Positions 8,247-16,872 of a stretch of DNA of 64,000 nucleotides are shown in pieces. A program made the position numbers and the translations under genes. Location of the stretch: the NCBI RefSeq assembly GCF_027460265.1, contig NZ_JAPZBC010000001.1, positions 6,746,001-6,810,000 of the forward strand, written 5' to 3'. The notes beneath the pieces were generated by a model, which saw only the letters and a list, made by a program, of their open reading frames with translations, had not been told where the DNA came from and searched no databases. Within the stretch, counting starts at the first letter, position 1. The number at the start of each line of letters is the position of its first letter. The DNA comes from Streptomyces sp. WMMC940 (lineage in GTDB: Bacteria > Actinomycetota > Actinomycetes > Streptomycetales > Streptomycetaceae).

Positions 8247-8936
8247 TCACGTCGCGCCCTCGGCCGCGTGGCTCAGGACGGCGGCCGCGTCCTCCGTGAG
8301 CGGGTCGCCGTGCCCGAAGCACACCGTGGACGGAGCCAGGGACGCCAGGCGCCGCACCGACTCCACCGCCCGTTCACGGTCCACGTTGAAGACGCCCGGC
8401 ATGACCCGCCCGACCCCCGCGACCGCGTCCCCGGTGAACAGGACGCCGTGGCGCGGCAGATGGACCGCCACCGAGCCGTCGGTGTGGCCCGGGACGTGCA
8501 CCACCCGGGCCCCGCCGCCGAAGTCCAGCTCGTCGCCGTCCTCCAGCTCCCGGTCCACCCGCACCGGCGGCGCCACCGGGACCGTGAGGGCGTGCTCGTA
8601 CAGCGGGCGTTCCCAGTCCAGCAGCACCGGTTCGGGCACCGGCACGGTGCCGCGGATCACCGGAGCGTCCAGCCGATGGGCCAGCACCTCGGCTCCGAAC
8701 CGGTCGGCGAGTTCCCCCGCGGTGCCGATGTGGTCCCGATGGCAGTGCGTCAGCACGATCCGGCGCAGCTCCACCGGGCCGTCACCGAGCGAGCGCACCG
8801 CCCGCTCGACGGCCGGCGCGGCGGTCACGTCCCCGGCGTCGATCAGGGTGAGTTCGTCGCCGTCGCGCCACAGGTAGGCCTGGCCGACGCGGAAGCGGAA
8901 CATGTGCAGCCGCGGCAGCACCTCGATGACGTCCAT
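8247..8936 (-). CDS. Metallo-beta-lactamase-fold hydrolase
   Basis: The 229-residue protein carries the full MBL metal motif: LTHCHRDHIGTAGEL near residue 65 (HxHxDH), a His in VVHVPGHTDGSV near 150, an Asp in VLFTGDAV near 170 and a final His in VCFGHGDPL near 210. This is the glyoxalase II-like subgroup, with two metal ions and a hydrolysed thioester, ester or lactone substrate. The substrate is unknown. The ATG at 8936 gives the usual start with the first beta strand right behind it (MDVIEVLPRLHMF). It has no operon partner: a perfect hairpin separates it from the peptidase gene upstream on the same strand. Confidence 0.85.
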   Translation of the reverse strand: MDVIEVLPRLHMFRFRVGQAYLWRDGDELTLIDAGDVTAAPAVERAVRSLGDGPVELRRIVLTHCHRDHIGTAGELADRFGAEVLAHRLDAPVIRGTVPVPEPVLLDWERPLYEHALTVPVAPPVRVDRELEDGDELDFGGGARVVHVPGHTDGSVAVHLPRHGVLFTGDAVAGVGRVMPGVFNVDRERAVESVRRLASLAPSTVCFGHGDPLTEDAAAVLSHAAEGAT

Positions 8937-8973
8937 GCGGCGAAGGTACGCGGCCGACGCCGTCGGCCGCCCG

Positions 8974-9012
8974 GGTCCACGCTCTCGGCGAGCTTCGCCG
9001 AGAGCGTGGACC
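8974..9012 (-). terminator. 18-bp perfect hairpin terminator of the M20 peptidase gene
   Basis: GGTCCACGCTCTCGGCGA (8974-8991) and its exact complement (8995-9012) are separated by three bases. It lies 22 bases past the M20 peptidase stop, on the way to the MBL gene. Confidence 0.8.
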
Positions 9013-9033
9013 GCGGGCCGTTGGTGGTTCGCG

Positions 9034-10398
9034 TCAAGCCTGCCGGGAGCGCGCGTAGTTCACCAGGAAGTGCGCCTCGGCCACGGACAGGCGCTCCAGC
9101 TCCTCCGGTGAGACGCTCTCGTTGACGGCGTGGATCCGGGCGTCCGGCTCGCTCAGCCCGATCAGCAGGATCTCCGCCGCCGGGTAGAGCTCCGCGAGCG
9201 TGTTGCACAGCGGGATCGAACCACCCATGCCTGCGGCCTGCATCTCCTGGCCGGGGTAGGCGATCCGCATGGCGTCGGCCATCGCCGTGTACGCCGGGCT
9301 GTGCACATCGGCGAGGAACGGCTGGCCCTGGCCGACCTGCTCGATGCTCACCCGAGCGTTCCACGGCGTGTGCTTCTCGATGTGGGCGAACAGCAGCTTC
9401 GTCGCCTCGGCGGCGTCCTGGCCGGGCGGCACCCGCAGGCTGATCTGCGCACGGGCGCTCGCCGGTACCGACGGGGTGGCTCCCGCGACGGGGGAGCAGT
9501 CGATGCCGATCACCGTGACGGCCGGGCGCGCCCAGATCCGGTCGGCCACCGTGCCGTTGCCGATCAGGTCCACACCGTCGAGGACGTTGGCGTCCGCGCG
9601 GAAGTCGGCCTCCGGGTACTGGAGTCCTTCCCAGGCGGTGTCGGCGTCGAGCCCTTCGACCACCGTCGATCCGTCCTCGGCGCGGAGCGAGTCCAGGACG
9701 CGGATCAGCGCCGCCAGGGCGTCGGGGGCGGCGCCGCCGAACTGCCCGGAGTGCAGATTGCCCGCCAGGGTGTCGATCGTGACCCGGATCATCGTCATAC
9801 CGCGCAGCGTCGCGGTGACGGTGGGCAGTCCCACCCGGAAGTTTCCGGCGTCGCCGATGACGATCGTGTCGGCGGCGAGCAGGTCCGGATGCGCCTCGGC
9901 GTACCGTTCGAGGCCGCCGGTGCCCTGCTCCTCGGAGCCCTCGACGATCACCTTGACGGAGACGGGCACCCCGCCGTTCGCCTTCAGGGCGCGCAGCGCG
10001 AGCAGGTGCATGATGAAGCCGCCCTTGCAGTCGGCGGCGCCGCGTCCGTACCAGCGGCCGTCGCGCTCCGTCAGCTCGAACGGGGGCGACACCCACGCCG
10101 ACTCGTCGAGCTTCGGCTGCACGTCGTAGTGCGCGTACAGCAGGACGGTGGGAGCGCCCTCGGGGCCGGGCAGGAAGCCGTACACGGACTGCGAGCCGTC
10201 GGGGGTGTCGAGCAGCGCCACGTCCTGGAAGCCCTCGGCGCGCAGCGCGTCCGCGACCCAGTTCGCGGCGGCCTCGCACTCGCTCCTGGGGGCCACCGCC
10301 GGGTCCGCCACCGATTCGAACGCGACCAGTTCCGCGAGCTCCGCCTTCGCGCGGGCCATCAGGGACGCGACGGTCTCGGCGATCGGATTCGCGGTCAT
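9034..10398 (-). CDS. M20-family dipeptidase/carboxypeptidase
   Basis: The 454-residue product is an M20 zinc metallopeptidase. Visible motifs are the metal His in LLYAHYDVQP near residue 90, the bridging Asp in YGRGAADCKGG near 120, the catalytic Glu pair in IVEGSEEQGTGG near 155, the metal Asp in VIGDAGNF near 182, and the dimerisation-domain strand with the conserved His in GNLHSGQFGG. The last metal His is in ARIHAVNESV near 430. It likely cuts dipeptides or acylated amino acids in the cytoplasm. The ATG at 10398 follows AAGGAGC by 7 bases; the longer in-frame start at 10566 is not supported. It is divergent from the flavoprotein gene and ends at a strong hairpin. Confidence 0.92.
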   Translation of the reverse strand: MTANPIAETVASLMARAKAELAELVAFESVADPAVAPRSECEAAANWVADALRAEGFQDVALLDTPDGSQSVYGFLPGPEGAPTVLLYAHYDVQPKLDESAWVSPPFELTERDGRWYGRGAADCKGGFIMHLLALRALKANGGVPVSVKVIVEGSEEQGTGGLERYAEAHPDLLAADTIVIGDAGNFRVGLPTVTATLRGMTMIRVTIDTLAGNLHSGQFGGAAPDALAALIRVLDSLRAEDGSTVVEGLDADTAWEGLQYPEADFRADANVLDGVDLIGNGTVADRIWARPAVTVIGIDCSPVAGATPSVPASARAQISLRVPPGQDAAEATKLLFAHIEKHTPWNARVSIEQVGQGQPFLADVHSPAYTAMADAMRIAYPGQEMQAAGMGGSIPLCNTLAELYPAAEILLIGLSEPDARIHAVNESVSPEELERLSVAEAHFLVNYARSRQA

Positions 10399-10537
10399 GG
10401 GCACGCTCCTTGTGGGTGCGACGTTGTGTGTAGTGCGAAGGTACGGCGATCCTCCCACAGCGGGACGGGCGGGGGCCGCGCCGTAGGATGCCGTGGAGAC
10501 CTTGGGCCGAGCGTCGGATCGGGAGCAGAAGCACATC

Positions 10538-11836
10538 GTGAGCAGCGAGAACGCAGATGCCGTCAACGGGCGGGACGAGCCGGTGTGGGACGTCGTCGTG
10601 GTCGGCGCGGGTCCCGCGGGAGCTTCGGCGGCCTACGCGGCCGCGGTGGCCGGCAGACGGGTGCTCCTCCTGGAGAAGGCCGAGCTGCCTCGCTACAAGA
10701 CCTGCGGCGGCGGGATCATCGGTCCCTCGCGGGACGCACTGCCGCCCGGTTTCGAACTTCCCCTGAAGGACCGGGTGCACGCGGTCACGTTCTCGATGAA
10801 CGGCAGGCTGGCCCGTACCCGGCGTTCGCGGCGGATGCTGTTCGGGCTCATCAACCGCCCGGAGTTCGACGCGGCTCTGGTGCAGCACGCGGAGAAGGCC
10901 GGCGCCGTCCTGCGCACCGGTGCGACCGTGTCCCGGGTGGAGCAGCACGGACCGGCCGTGCCCGACCGCCGCACCGTCGCGGTCGTGCTCGCCGACGGGG
11001 AGACCGTCCTCGCCCGCGCCGTGGTCGGGGCGGACGGCAGCGCCAGCCGCATAGGAGCCCACGTCGGGGTGAGGACGGACCAGGTGGATCTGGGGCTGGA
11101 GGCCGAGATCCCCGTGCCCGCCACGGTCGCGGAGGACTGGGCGGGCCGGGTGCTCATCGACTGGGGCCCGATGCCCGGGAGTTACGGCTGGGTGTTCCCG
11201 AAGGGCGACGTGCTGACGGTCGGGGTGATCTCGGCCCGCGGCGAGGGTGCCGCCACCAAGCGCTATCTCGAGGACTTCATCGCCCGGCTGGGCCTGGCCG
11301 GGTTCGAGCCGGCCGTCTCCTCCGGTCATCTGACCCGCTGCCGCAGCGACGACTCGCCGCTGTCGCGCGGGCGGGTGCTGGTCTGCGGTGACGCGGCAGG
11401 ACTGCTGGAGCCGTGGACCCGGGAGGGGATCTCCTTCGCGTTGCGCTCGGGCCGGCTGGCCGGGGAGTGGGCGGTGCGGGTCGCGGAGGCGAACGACGCC
11501 GTCGACGCCCGCCGCCAGGCGCTCAACTACGCGTTCGCCATCAAGGCGGGGCTGGGTGTGGAGATGGGCGTCGGCCGGCGGATGCTCGCGGTGTTCGAAC
11601 GGCGCCCGGGAATCCTGCACGCGGCGATCACGGGTTTCCGTCCGGCCTGGAAGGCGTTCTCGGACATCGCACGAGGGGCCACGACGCTGGCCGGCATCGT
11701 GCGGACGCACGGGATCGCCCGGCGTGCCCTGGAGGCCATGGACCGCTCCCGCCCCGTGCCGTCGGCCCCGCGGGACGGGACGACGGACGCCGCGAGTGGG
11801 GACGACGGGACGGACGGGGCGCGGGTCACGCCCTGA
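10538..11836 (+). CDS. Geranylgeranyl reductase-family FAD-dependent oxidoreductase
   Basis: The 432-residue protein begins with the FAD Rossmann motif VVVVGAGPAGASAA (about residue 20), then the family hallmark YKTCGGGI, a second FAD segment VVGADGSASRIG near 165, and VLVCGDAAGLLEPWTREGISFAL near 285. This fits the geranylgeranyl reductase family, which reduces prenyl double bonds in lipids, quinones or carotenoid-like chains. The exact substrate is not evident. The tail after residue 400 is Pro/Asp/Gly-rich and probably disordered. GTG 10538 follows GGGAG; an earlier in-frame GTG at 10493 has no ribosome site. A TAGGAT -10-like hexamer at 10484-10489 would start the mRNA about 40 bases before this GTG. 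Confidence 0.88.
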   Translation: MSSENADAVNGRDEPVWDVVVVGAGPAGASAAYAAAVAGRRVLLLEKAELPRYKTCGGGIIGPSRDALPPGFELPLKDRVHAVTFSMNGRLARTRRSRRMLFGLINRPEFDAALVQHAEKAGAVLRTGATVSRVEQHGPAVPDRRTVAVVLADGETVLARAVVGADGSASRIGAHVGVRTDQVDLGLEAEIPVPATVAEDWAGRVLIDWGPMPGSYGWVFPKGDVLTVGVISARGEGAATKRYLEDFIARLGLAGFEPAVSSGHLTRCRSDDSPLSRGRVLVCGDAAGLLEPWTREGISFALRSGRLAGEWAVRVAEANDAVDARRQALNYAFAIKAGLGVEMGVGRRMLAVFERRPGILHAAITGFRPAWKAFSDIARGATTLAGIVRTHGIARRALEAMDRSRPVPSAPRDGTTDAASGDDGTDGARVTP

Positions 11837-11857
11837 TCACCGGCCGTGCGGTGATCA
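11834..11857 (+). terminator. Hairpin overlapping the flavoprotein stop codon
   Basis: TGATCACCG (11834-11842) pairs with CGGTGATCA (11849-11857) around a 6-base loop. The left arm contains the stop codon of the flavoprotein gene. The 270 bases that follow, up to 12108, hold no gene I can support. Confidence 0.5.
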
Positions 11858-12108
11858 CCGTGCGCCGTGCGACCCGGGCGTGGCGGCCCGTGGCCGGGGG
11901 GTCACCGCTCCGTGGGGGGGGCTCGCCCGCACGGGGACGCCGCTCCACGGGGATCAAGGGCCCGTGTGCCTCGTGGTCAGCCCGCTCGTGGTCAGGACGC
12001 ACGTCAGCCGGACGACGGTGAAGCCGGCGCCCGGGACCGCGCCCCGACTCGTCGTCCTCGCCCATGAGTCGGGGCCGGTCCGGCTGGGCTGATCGCCGCC
12101 TGGGCAGC

Positions 12109-12426
12109 TCAGCGGTCACCGGCCGATTCGGTCCGATCGGACCGAATCGGTCGACCGGGCCGGCCGGTCCGGTCAGGCGAGTCGCGTCGGCCCGCCTCTC
12201 GGGAGAACCGCCGCAGAACCGTCACCACCCGCAGCGGGAAGACCAGCGCCGCCGCTGCCACGGCGGCGAGGAGCAGCCCGCGCTCGACTGCGTACGGCAT
12301 GGCGAAGATCAGCTTCGGTCCCGCGATCGCCCCGAACACCGCCGCCGCCGCGAAGGCCGCGCTGAACAGCGCGTACCCGATCTCGACGGTCATCTCGTCC
12401 CGCTGTGCCTGTGTACGTTCCCCCAT
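12109..12426 (-). CDS. Small two-helix membrane protein (DUF6332-like)
   Basis: The 105-residue product has a short polar N terminus (MGERTQAQRDEMTVEIG), two predicted membrane helices (about 16-40, GYALFSAAFAAAAVFGAIAG, and 48-70, GLLLAAVAAAALVF), then a strongly basic and polar C terminus. This layout resembles small Streptomyces DUF6332 proteins, whose role is unknown; I recall the family from its pattern only. The ATG at 12426 is the first sensible start because upstream in-frame sequence has no protein character. A 28-base perfect DNA palindrome falls inside the 3' end of the coding region. The gene stands alone. Confidence 0.65.
   Translation of the reverse strand: MGERTQAQRDEMTVEIGYALFSAAFAAAAVFGAIAGPKLIFAMPYAVERGLLLAAVAAAALVFPLRVVTVLRRFSREAGRRDSPDRTGRPGRPIRSDRTESAGDR
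12123..12150. repeat. 28-base perfect palindrome inside a coding region
   Basis: CCGATTCGGTCCGA (12123-12136) is followed directly by its exact reverse complement (12137-12150). It lies in the last 15 codons of the small membrane protein gene, just before its stop. Confidence 0.9.
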
Positions 12427-12841
12427 GCGGGGAGTGTCCCAGGGCGGCGGCGAGTCAGCCAGGGCGCCGTTGTCCCGGCTTAACGGTCGGCTTGATGAGG
12501 ACGGCCTGGTGCCCCGGGGCATGTGCAGCGAGCACCGGCGCAGGGTGCGGGTGGTGCTCATGGACGAGGGACGCGGGTGCCACGCGCCGGTGCAGCCGCT
12601 GGGCGGGCGGAGCTGCCCCGGATGCCGGCGGGCCGGACGGCCCGCCGGCATCCGGGCGTTCGCTCGGCCTCGCCCGCGGAGGGCCCCAGGGGCGCGGTTT
12701 CCGCCGGTGCGACGGGCGCGGAAGGTGTCCAGGCAGCCGGGCGCGGGGCCGCTCGGGCGCGCTGTGCCAGGGCGGGCACGCGGGGCGGTGGTCCCCGGTG
12801 GCCGGTATCGGCCGGCCCAGGGGCGCGAGCCCAGGCGACGC
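12427..12841. other. Gene-free spacer with a strong hairpin
   Basis: About 415 bases between two leftward genes. No open frame here has protein-like composition. It contains the hairpin at 12617-12656 and two copies of CCAGGGGCGCG. Confidence 0.5.
12617..12656 (-). terminator. 18-bp perfect hairpin
   Basis: The arms 12617-12634 and 12639-12656 pair perfectly around the loop GGAC; the core is CGGATGCCGGCGGGCC and its complement. It is 186 bases past the stop of the leftward mycothiol-dependent enzyme gene, so it may be its distal terminator or end an untranslated RNA. Confidence 0.6.
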
Positions 12842-13582
12842 TCAGGCCCAGGTGATCGCCGAGTTCTCCCGCCACAGCCGGGCGAGCTCCTCGTCGCCGA
12901 CCAGCGTCACGTCCGTGACCGGAAGCCGGTTCCACAGGACGAGGTGGAGCCGTTCTGCGGGACCGCTCAGCTCGCAGTCCGCGGGCCCTTCCGAGGAGCG
13001 GTCGGTGCGCGGTGGTTCGGCCGACAGCCGTACGGTCCACACGTCGCCGGTGTCCGTGGCCCGCACCCGTAGGACTTTCGGTGCGTCGCTCCTCACCCGG
13101 CTCCGCCGGCGGCCGTGGAACGCGCACAGCAGTTCGTCGATGCCGTCGGCGGCCAGCCGCTCGGGTACGGGGCCGGGTTCACCGAGCGCGGCCTCGGCGT
13201 CCACACGGTGGACGGCCGTCTCATGGGCCTGGCGGCGCGCCCAGAAGGCCAGCGGGGAGGGCGCCGGCAGGAAGGTCCAGCAGTCGAGGTCGGCCGGGGC
13301 CCCGGACAGCGCCTCCACGAGCAGACCGTGTCCCTCCCCGAACCACTCCAGCAGCGCGGTCCCGTCCAGATCGGGCTCGCCCGCGTCCGGGCGGTACTCC
13401 GCGTACCGCTCGGTCACGAACGCCGTCGCCCAGCGGTGCACCGTGCCGGTGTGCCGCAGCAGGTCCCTGACGTGCCACCCCGGGCAGGTCGGCACCGCCG
13501 CGTCCGGCCCCGCTGCCTCGGCGGCTCCGGCCAGCAACCGGCCCTCCGTGCCCAGGTGCTCGATCAGTTCGGCCGTCTCCAT
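12842..13582 (-). CDS. Maleylpyruvate isomerase-family mycothiol-dependent enzyme
   Basis: The 246-residue protein has the actinobacterial MDMPI/DinB-like fold. The first helix carries LIEHLGTEGRLL, then VPTCPGWHVRDLLRHTGTVHRWA near residue 45 with the metal His, and WARRQAHETAVHRVDAE near 145 with the second metal His pair (HxxxHxxD). The C-terminal part (TDTGDVWTVRL and LVLWNRLPV) is the SCP2-like domain typical of these proteins. They use mycothiol as cofactor in isomerase or thiol-transfer reactions, with mostly unknown substrates. The ATG at 13582 has no Shine-Dalgarno but a CAGAAT hexamer lies 7 bases upstream, which fits a leaderless mRNA. It is a single gene. Confidence 0.85.
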   Translation of the reverse strand: METAELIEHLGTEGRLLAGAAEAAGPDAAVPTCPGWHVRDLLRHTGTVHRWATAFVTERYAEYRPDAGEPDLDGTALLEWFGEGHGLLVEALSGAPADLDCWTFLPAPSPLAFWARRQAHETAVHRVDAEAALGEPGPVPERLAADGIDELLCAFHGRRRSRVRSDAPKVLRVRATDTGDVWTVRLSAEPPRTDRSSEGPADCELSGPAERLHLVLWNRLPVTDVTLVGDEELARLWRENSAITWA

Positions 13583-13790
13583 GGCGGGCATTCTGCCGGC
13601 GGTGCGTCGACAGTGGGACACCGCCCGGGAGTTCGGTCCGGAGCAGGTGGGCCGGGAGACGGCGGGAGTGTCCGTCAGGCACCGTGCGGCCGCGGCGAGA
13701 GCGGTCGCTCCGCCCGCAGCAGCCGTACGGACAGGCCGAGCGCGACCGCCTGGACGAGTACCGGGGCCTCCGCGTCGGCGTCCCTCCGCG

Positions 13791-15080
13791 TCAGGGCGAC
13801 TCGCTCCGGCACGGCTCCGCTCCGGCGGGCGACGCGGCGGCGAGCGCCCGCCGGTCCCCGGCCCGCTCCTCCGCGGCAGTTCCGGCCGGAACCCGGCGGA
13901 CGGCGTAACCGATCACCGAGGCCGTGGCGGCGAGCGCGGCCACCGTGGTCAGTGCCACCGGCAGCGAGGACCAGTCGGCGATGAAGCCGATCGCCGGAGG
14001 CCCCAGCAGCATGCCGCCGTAGCCCAGGGTGGAGGCGGTGGCCACACCGCCGGGCCCGGCGAGCGTGCCCGCCCGCGCCACCGCGACGGGAAAGATGTTC
14101 GCCAGTCCGAGTCCGGTCACGGCGAAGCCCAGCAGGGCCGGCCAGACCGTCGGCGCCAGAGAGCCGAGCAGCATGCCGGCGGCCGCGGTCGCGCCGCCCG
14201 CGACCAGTGTCCGGGTCTGGCCGAGCCGCTCCAGCAGCGTCGTGCCGGAGAGCCGTCCCGCCGTCATCGCCAGGGCGAACACCGAGTATCCGGCAGCCGC
14301 CACCCCCGGGTGTGCCCCGAGATCCTGCTCCAGGTGGAGCGCTCCCCAGTCGGCCAGCGCTCCTTCGCCGTACGCGGTGCACAGGGCGATGACGCCGAAG
14401 ACCACGACGAGCCGTCGCGCGCGGCGGGAGGGCCGGACCGGGTCGTCTCCGTGCTCGCCGGGGGACGCGGTCCGGCCGGTGCCCTCGTGGACGGCGGGAG
14501 AGGGGTGGCGCAGCAGCACCGGTCCGGCCGCGGCCGTGACGGCGAGCCCGGTGACGGTGAGGAGGAGCAGGTGCGAGGACGCCGAGAGGCCCGCGGCCAC
14601 CAGTCCGCCGAGGCCGGCGCCGATCATGCCGCCCAGGCTGAAGGCGGCGTGGAAGCCGGGCATGACGGGCCTTCGCAGCGCCGCGACCAGGTCCACCGCG
14701 GCGCTGTTCATGGCCACGTTGATCCCGCCGTAGGCGGCGCCGAACACCAGCAGCACCAGGCCCAGGTCGAGCGCGGAGTGCGTCTGTGCGGGCAGCGCGA
14801 TGCCGAGCGAGAGCAGGACCGCGGCCGCGACGGTCAGTGGATGGCTTCCGAAGCGCCGGCACAGGCGCCCGGTGAGCGTCATCGTCACCACGGCCCCGGC
14901 GGACACGCCGAGGAGGGCGAGGCCGAGGTCGCTCGCCGAGGCGCCGGTCTGTTCCTTGATGGCGGGGATGCGGACGACCCAGCCCGCGAAGAGGAAGCCG
15001 TCGAGGGCGAAGAAGACGGTGAGCGCGATCCGGAGCCGGGTGAGAGAGCGGGACGAGGAGGGTTTGTTTAGTGGCGGCAC
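13791..15080 (-). CDS. MFS transporter
   Basis: The 429-residue product has about 12 hydrophobic helices and the pattern of the FucP/drug-efflux-like MFS group: GWVVRIPAIKEQTG after helix 1, TGRLCRRFGSHPL as the loop 2-3 motif, FGAAYGGINVAMNSAAVDL, GFHAAFSLGGMIGAGLGGL and GYGGMLLGPPAIGFIADW. This subgroup (YbjJ-like) is poorly characterised; sugars or drugs are possible. It is divergent from a ROK-family regulator, which probably controls it. The GTG at 15080 lacks a ribosome site, but TATCCT lies 6 bases upstream, consistent with a leaderless start. The last 20 residues are polar and probably disordered. Confidence 0.85.
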   Translation of the reverse strand: MPPLNKPSSSRSLTRLRIALTVFFALDGFLFAGWVVRIPAIKEQTGASASDLGLALLGVSAGAVVTMTLTGRLCRRFGSHPLTVAAAVLLSLGIALPAQTHSALDLGLVLLVFGAAYGGINVAMNSAAVDLVAALRRPVMPGFHAAFSLGGMIGAGLGGLVAAGLSASSHLLLLTVTGLAVTAAAGPVLLRHPSPAVHEGTGRTASPGEHGDDPVRPSRRARRLVVVFGVIALCTAYGEGALADWGALHLEQDLGAHPGVAAAGYSVFALAMTAGRLSGTTLLERLGQTRTLVAGGATAAAGMLLGSLAPTVWPALLGFAVTGLGLANIFPVAVARAGTLAGPGGVATASTLGYGGMLLGPPAIGFIADWSSLPVALTTVAALAATASVIGYAVRRVPAGTAAEERAGDRRALAAASPAGAEPCRSESP

Positions 15081-15107
15081 AAAATCAGGATAGGGGCCAC
15101 CGCCGCC

Positions 15108-15180
15108 CCCGCACGAACGCGCCGACCGACCCGGGCCCGCGCCCGCACGAACGCGCCGACCGACCCGGGCCCGCGCCCGC
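15108..15180. repeat. 34-base tandem repeat, 2.1 copies
   Basis: A 34-base unit beginning CCCGCACGAACGCGCC is repeated exactly (15108-15141, 15142-15175), with five further matching bases. It lies between the divergent MFS and ROK genes, so it may affect their promoters. Confidence 0.9.
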
Positions 15181-15326
15181 GGAACCCGCGTACTCCGGGC
15201 CGGGCCGCGCGGGGGCCCGGGGGACGGAGGCCGCGTCCGGGACCGCCCGGGGAGCCGCTCTCCGCCTGCACGGTGATGCCCCGACGGAACGTCCCCCGGT
15301 CTGCGGGATCATGGGAGACTTCGCCC

Positions 15327-16553
15327 ATGAACGGCAAGGCGACGAGCACCCGGACGCGGCTGGATCGAGGCCGCAGCGCCCTCGGCCCCGCACTGGAACT
15401 GGTCCACACGGGCCGCGCGCCCACCCGGGCCGTGCTGACCGCCGAGCTGGGCGTCACCAGGGCCACGGCCGGTGCGGTCGCCGCGGAACTGGAGGCGCTC
15501 GGTCTCATCCGGGTGGACTCCCGGCCCGGAGCGGCCGCCGGCTCCCAGGGCCGTCCCTCCCACCGTCTCGCCGTGGACGAGAACGGCCCCGTCGCCCTCG
15601 CCGCCCAGGTGCACGCCGACGGGTTCCGGGCCGCGCTGGTCGGACTCGGCGGCACGATCGTCGCGACCGCGCCCGGCTGCGTCACGGTCTCCGCCGATCC
15701 CGCGCAGGTGCTCGGCGAGGTCGTCGAGGCGGGCGCGGAACTGCTGGAGGAGACCGGCCGGCGCTGCGTGGGCGCCGGGCTCGCCGTGCCCTCCGCCGTC
15801 GCCGAGCCCGAGGGCACCGCCCTCAATCCGCTGCATCTCGCCTGGCCGGCAGGCGCTCCGGTCCGTGACATCTTCGCCGACCGCGTGCAGACGGCCGGCA
15901 TCACGGGACCCGCCTTCACCGGCAACGACGTCAACCTCGCCGCCCTCGCCGAACACCGGCACGGTGCCGGCCGCGGAGCCCAGCACCTCCTCTGCGTCGC
16001 CACCGGGCACCGCGGCGTCGGCGGAGCGCTCGTCCTCGACGGCAGACTGCACACCGGCAGCTCGGGCCTGGCCCTGGAAGTGGGCCACCTCACGGTCAAC
16101 CCCGAGGGGCGCGCCTGCCACTGCGGCAGCCGAGGCTGCCTCGACGTGGAGGCCGACCCGCTCGCGTTCCTCACGGCGGCCGGCCGCGACCCCGGCCCCG
16201 AGGTCTCCCTGCTCCAGCAGGCCAGGGACCTGCTGCGCACGGAGTACGACGATCCGACGGTGCGGGCGGCGGCCGAGGAGATCGTCGACCGGCTGGGCCT
16301 CGGGCTCGCGGGGCTCGTCAACATCCTCAACCCCGACCGCATCATCCTCGGCGGCCTGCACCGCGAACTGCTCGACGCCGATCCGGAACGCCTGCGGGCC
16401 GTGGTCGCCGACCGCAGTCTGTGGGGCCGGAGCGGCGGTGTGCCCATCCTGCCGTGCACCCTCGACCACAACAGCCTGGTGGGCGCGGCGGAACTGGCCT
16501 GGCAGCCGGTGCTCGACGATCCGCTGAGCGCGGCGGCGCAGCGCGTTTCGTGA
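15327..16553 (+). CDS. ROK-family transcriptional regulator
   Basis: The 408-residue protein has an N-terminal winged helix (about residues 20-80; PTRAVLTAELGVTRATAGAVAAELEALGLI) joined to a ROK domain with LLCVATGHRGVGGALVLDG, GHLTVNPEGRACHCGSRGCLDVE (the zinc motif) and LVNILNPDRIILGG. This arrangement is that of NagC/XylR-type repressors that sense sugars or sugar phosphates. Because the ROK half keeps the kinase-like residues, some sugar binding is likely. The ATG at 15327 follows GGGAG by 9 bases. It is divergent from the MFS gene at 13791-15080 with a 246-base spacer, making the transporter its likely target. Confidence 0.9.
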   Translation: MNGKATSTRTRLDRGRSALGPALELVHTGRAPTRAVLTAELGVTRATAGAVAAELEALGLIRVDSRPGAAAGSQGRPSHRLAVDENGPVALAAQVHADGFRAALVGLGGTIVATAPGCVTVSADPAQVLGEVVEAGAELLEETGRRCVGAGLAVPSAVAEPEGTALNPLHLAWPAGAPVRDIFADRVQTAGITGPAFTGNDVNLAALAEHRHGAGRGAQHLLCVATGHRGVGGALVLDGRLHTGSSGLALEVGHLTVNPEGRACHCGSRGCLDVEADPLAFLTAAGRDPGPEVSLLQQARDLLRTEYDDPTVRAAAEEIVDRLGLGLAGLVNILNPDRIILGGLHRELLDADPERLRAVVADRSLWGRSGGVPILPCTLDHNSLVGAAELAWQPVLDDPLSAAAQRVS

Positions 16554-16872
16554 GCGCCCGCGAACCGTGAGGCCGGTGTGCGGTGCGGCGCCCGGCAACT
16601 CCGGGCGTGGCCGGGAGTCGGTTCCGATCGCCTGCCGAGGGTCGCGTCTGCGCCGGGTGTGGCGTCCGGGACGTTCGAGCCGTCGGAGACCGGCCCCAGG
16701 AGGGTCCGCGGCCCAGTGGCAATCAACGGTGCCCGGGACCAGGGGTGTCGGGACCTCCGTGCCGACGGCTGTTCCGCTCCGGCACCAGGCCCTCGACACG
16801 GGCCGACCGCCGTAGCGCCGCCGCCGGGCGCCCCGGCCAGGGCCGACACGCCTGAGGCCCAAGGGAATTCGG
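16554..16872. other. Gene-free spacer (16554-16872)
   Basis: About 320 bases between two rightward genes. I see no convincing open frame, repeat or clear hairpin; it should hold the methyltransferase promoter near its right end. Confidence 0.4.

Noticed and set aside
15108..15180. Operator of the ROK regulator
   Set aside because: The 34-base repeat is direct, not palindromic, and GC-only; ROK operators are inverted repeats. A regulatory effect is still possible but not shown.
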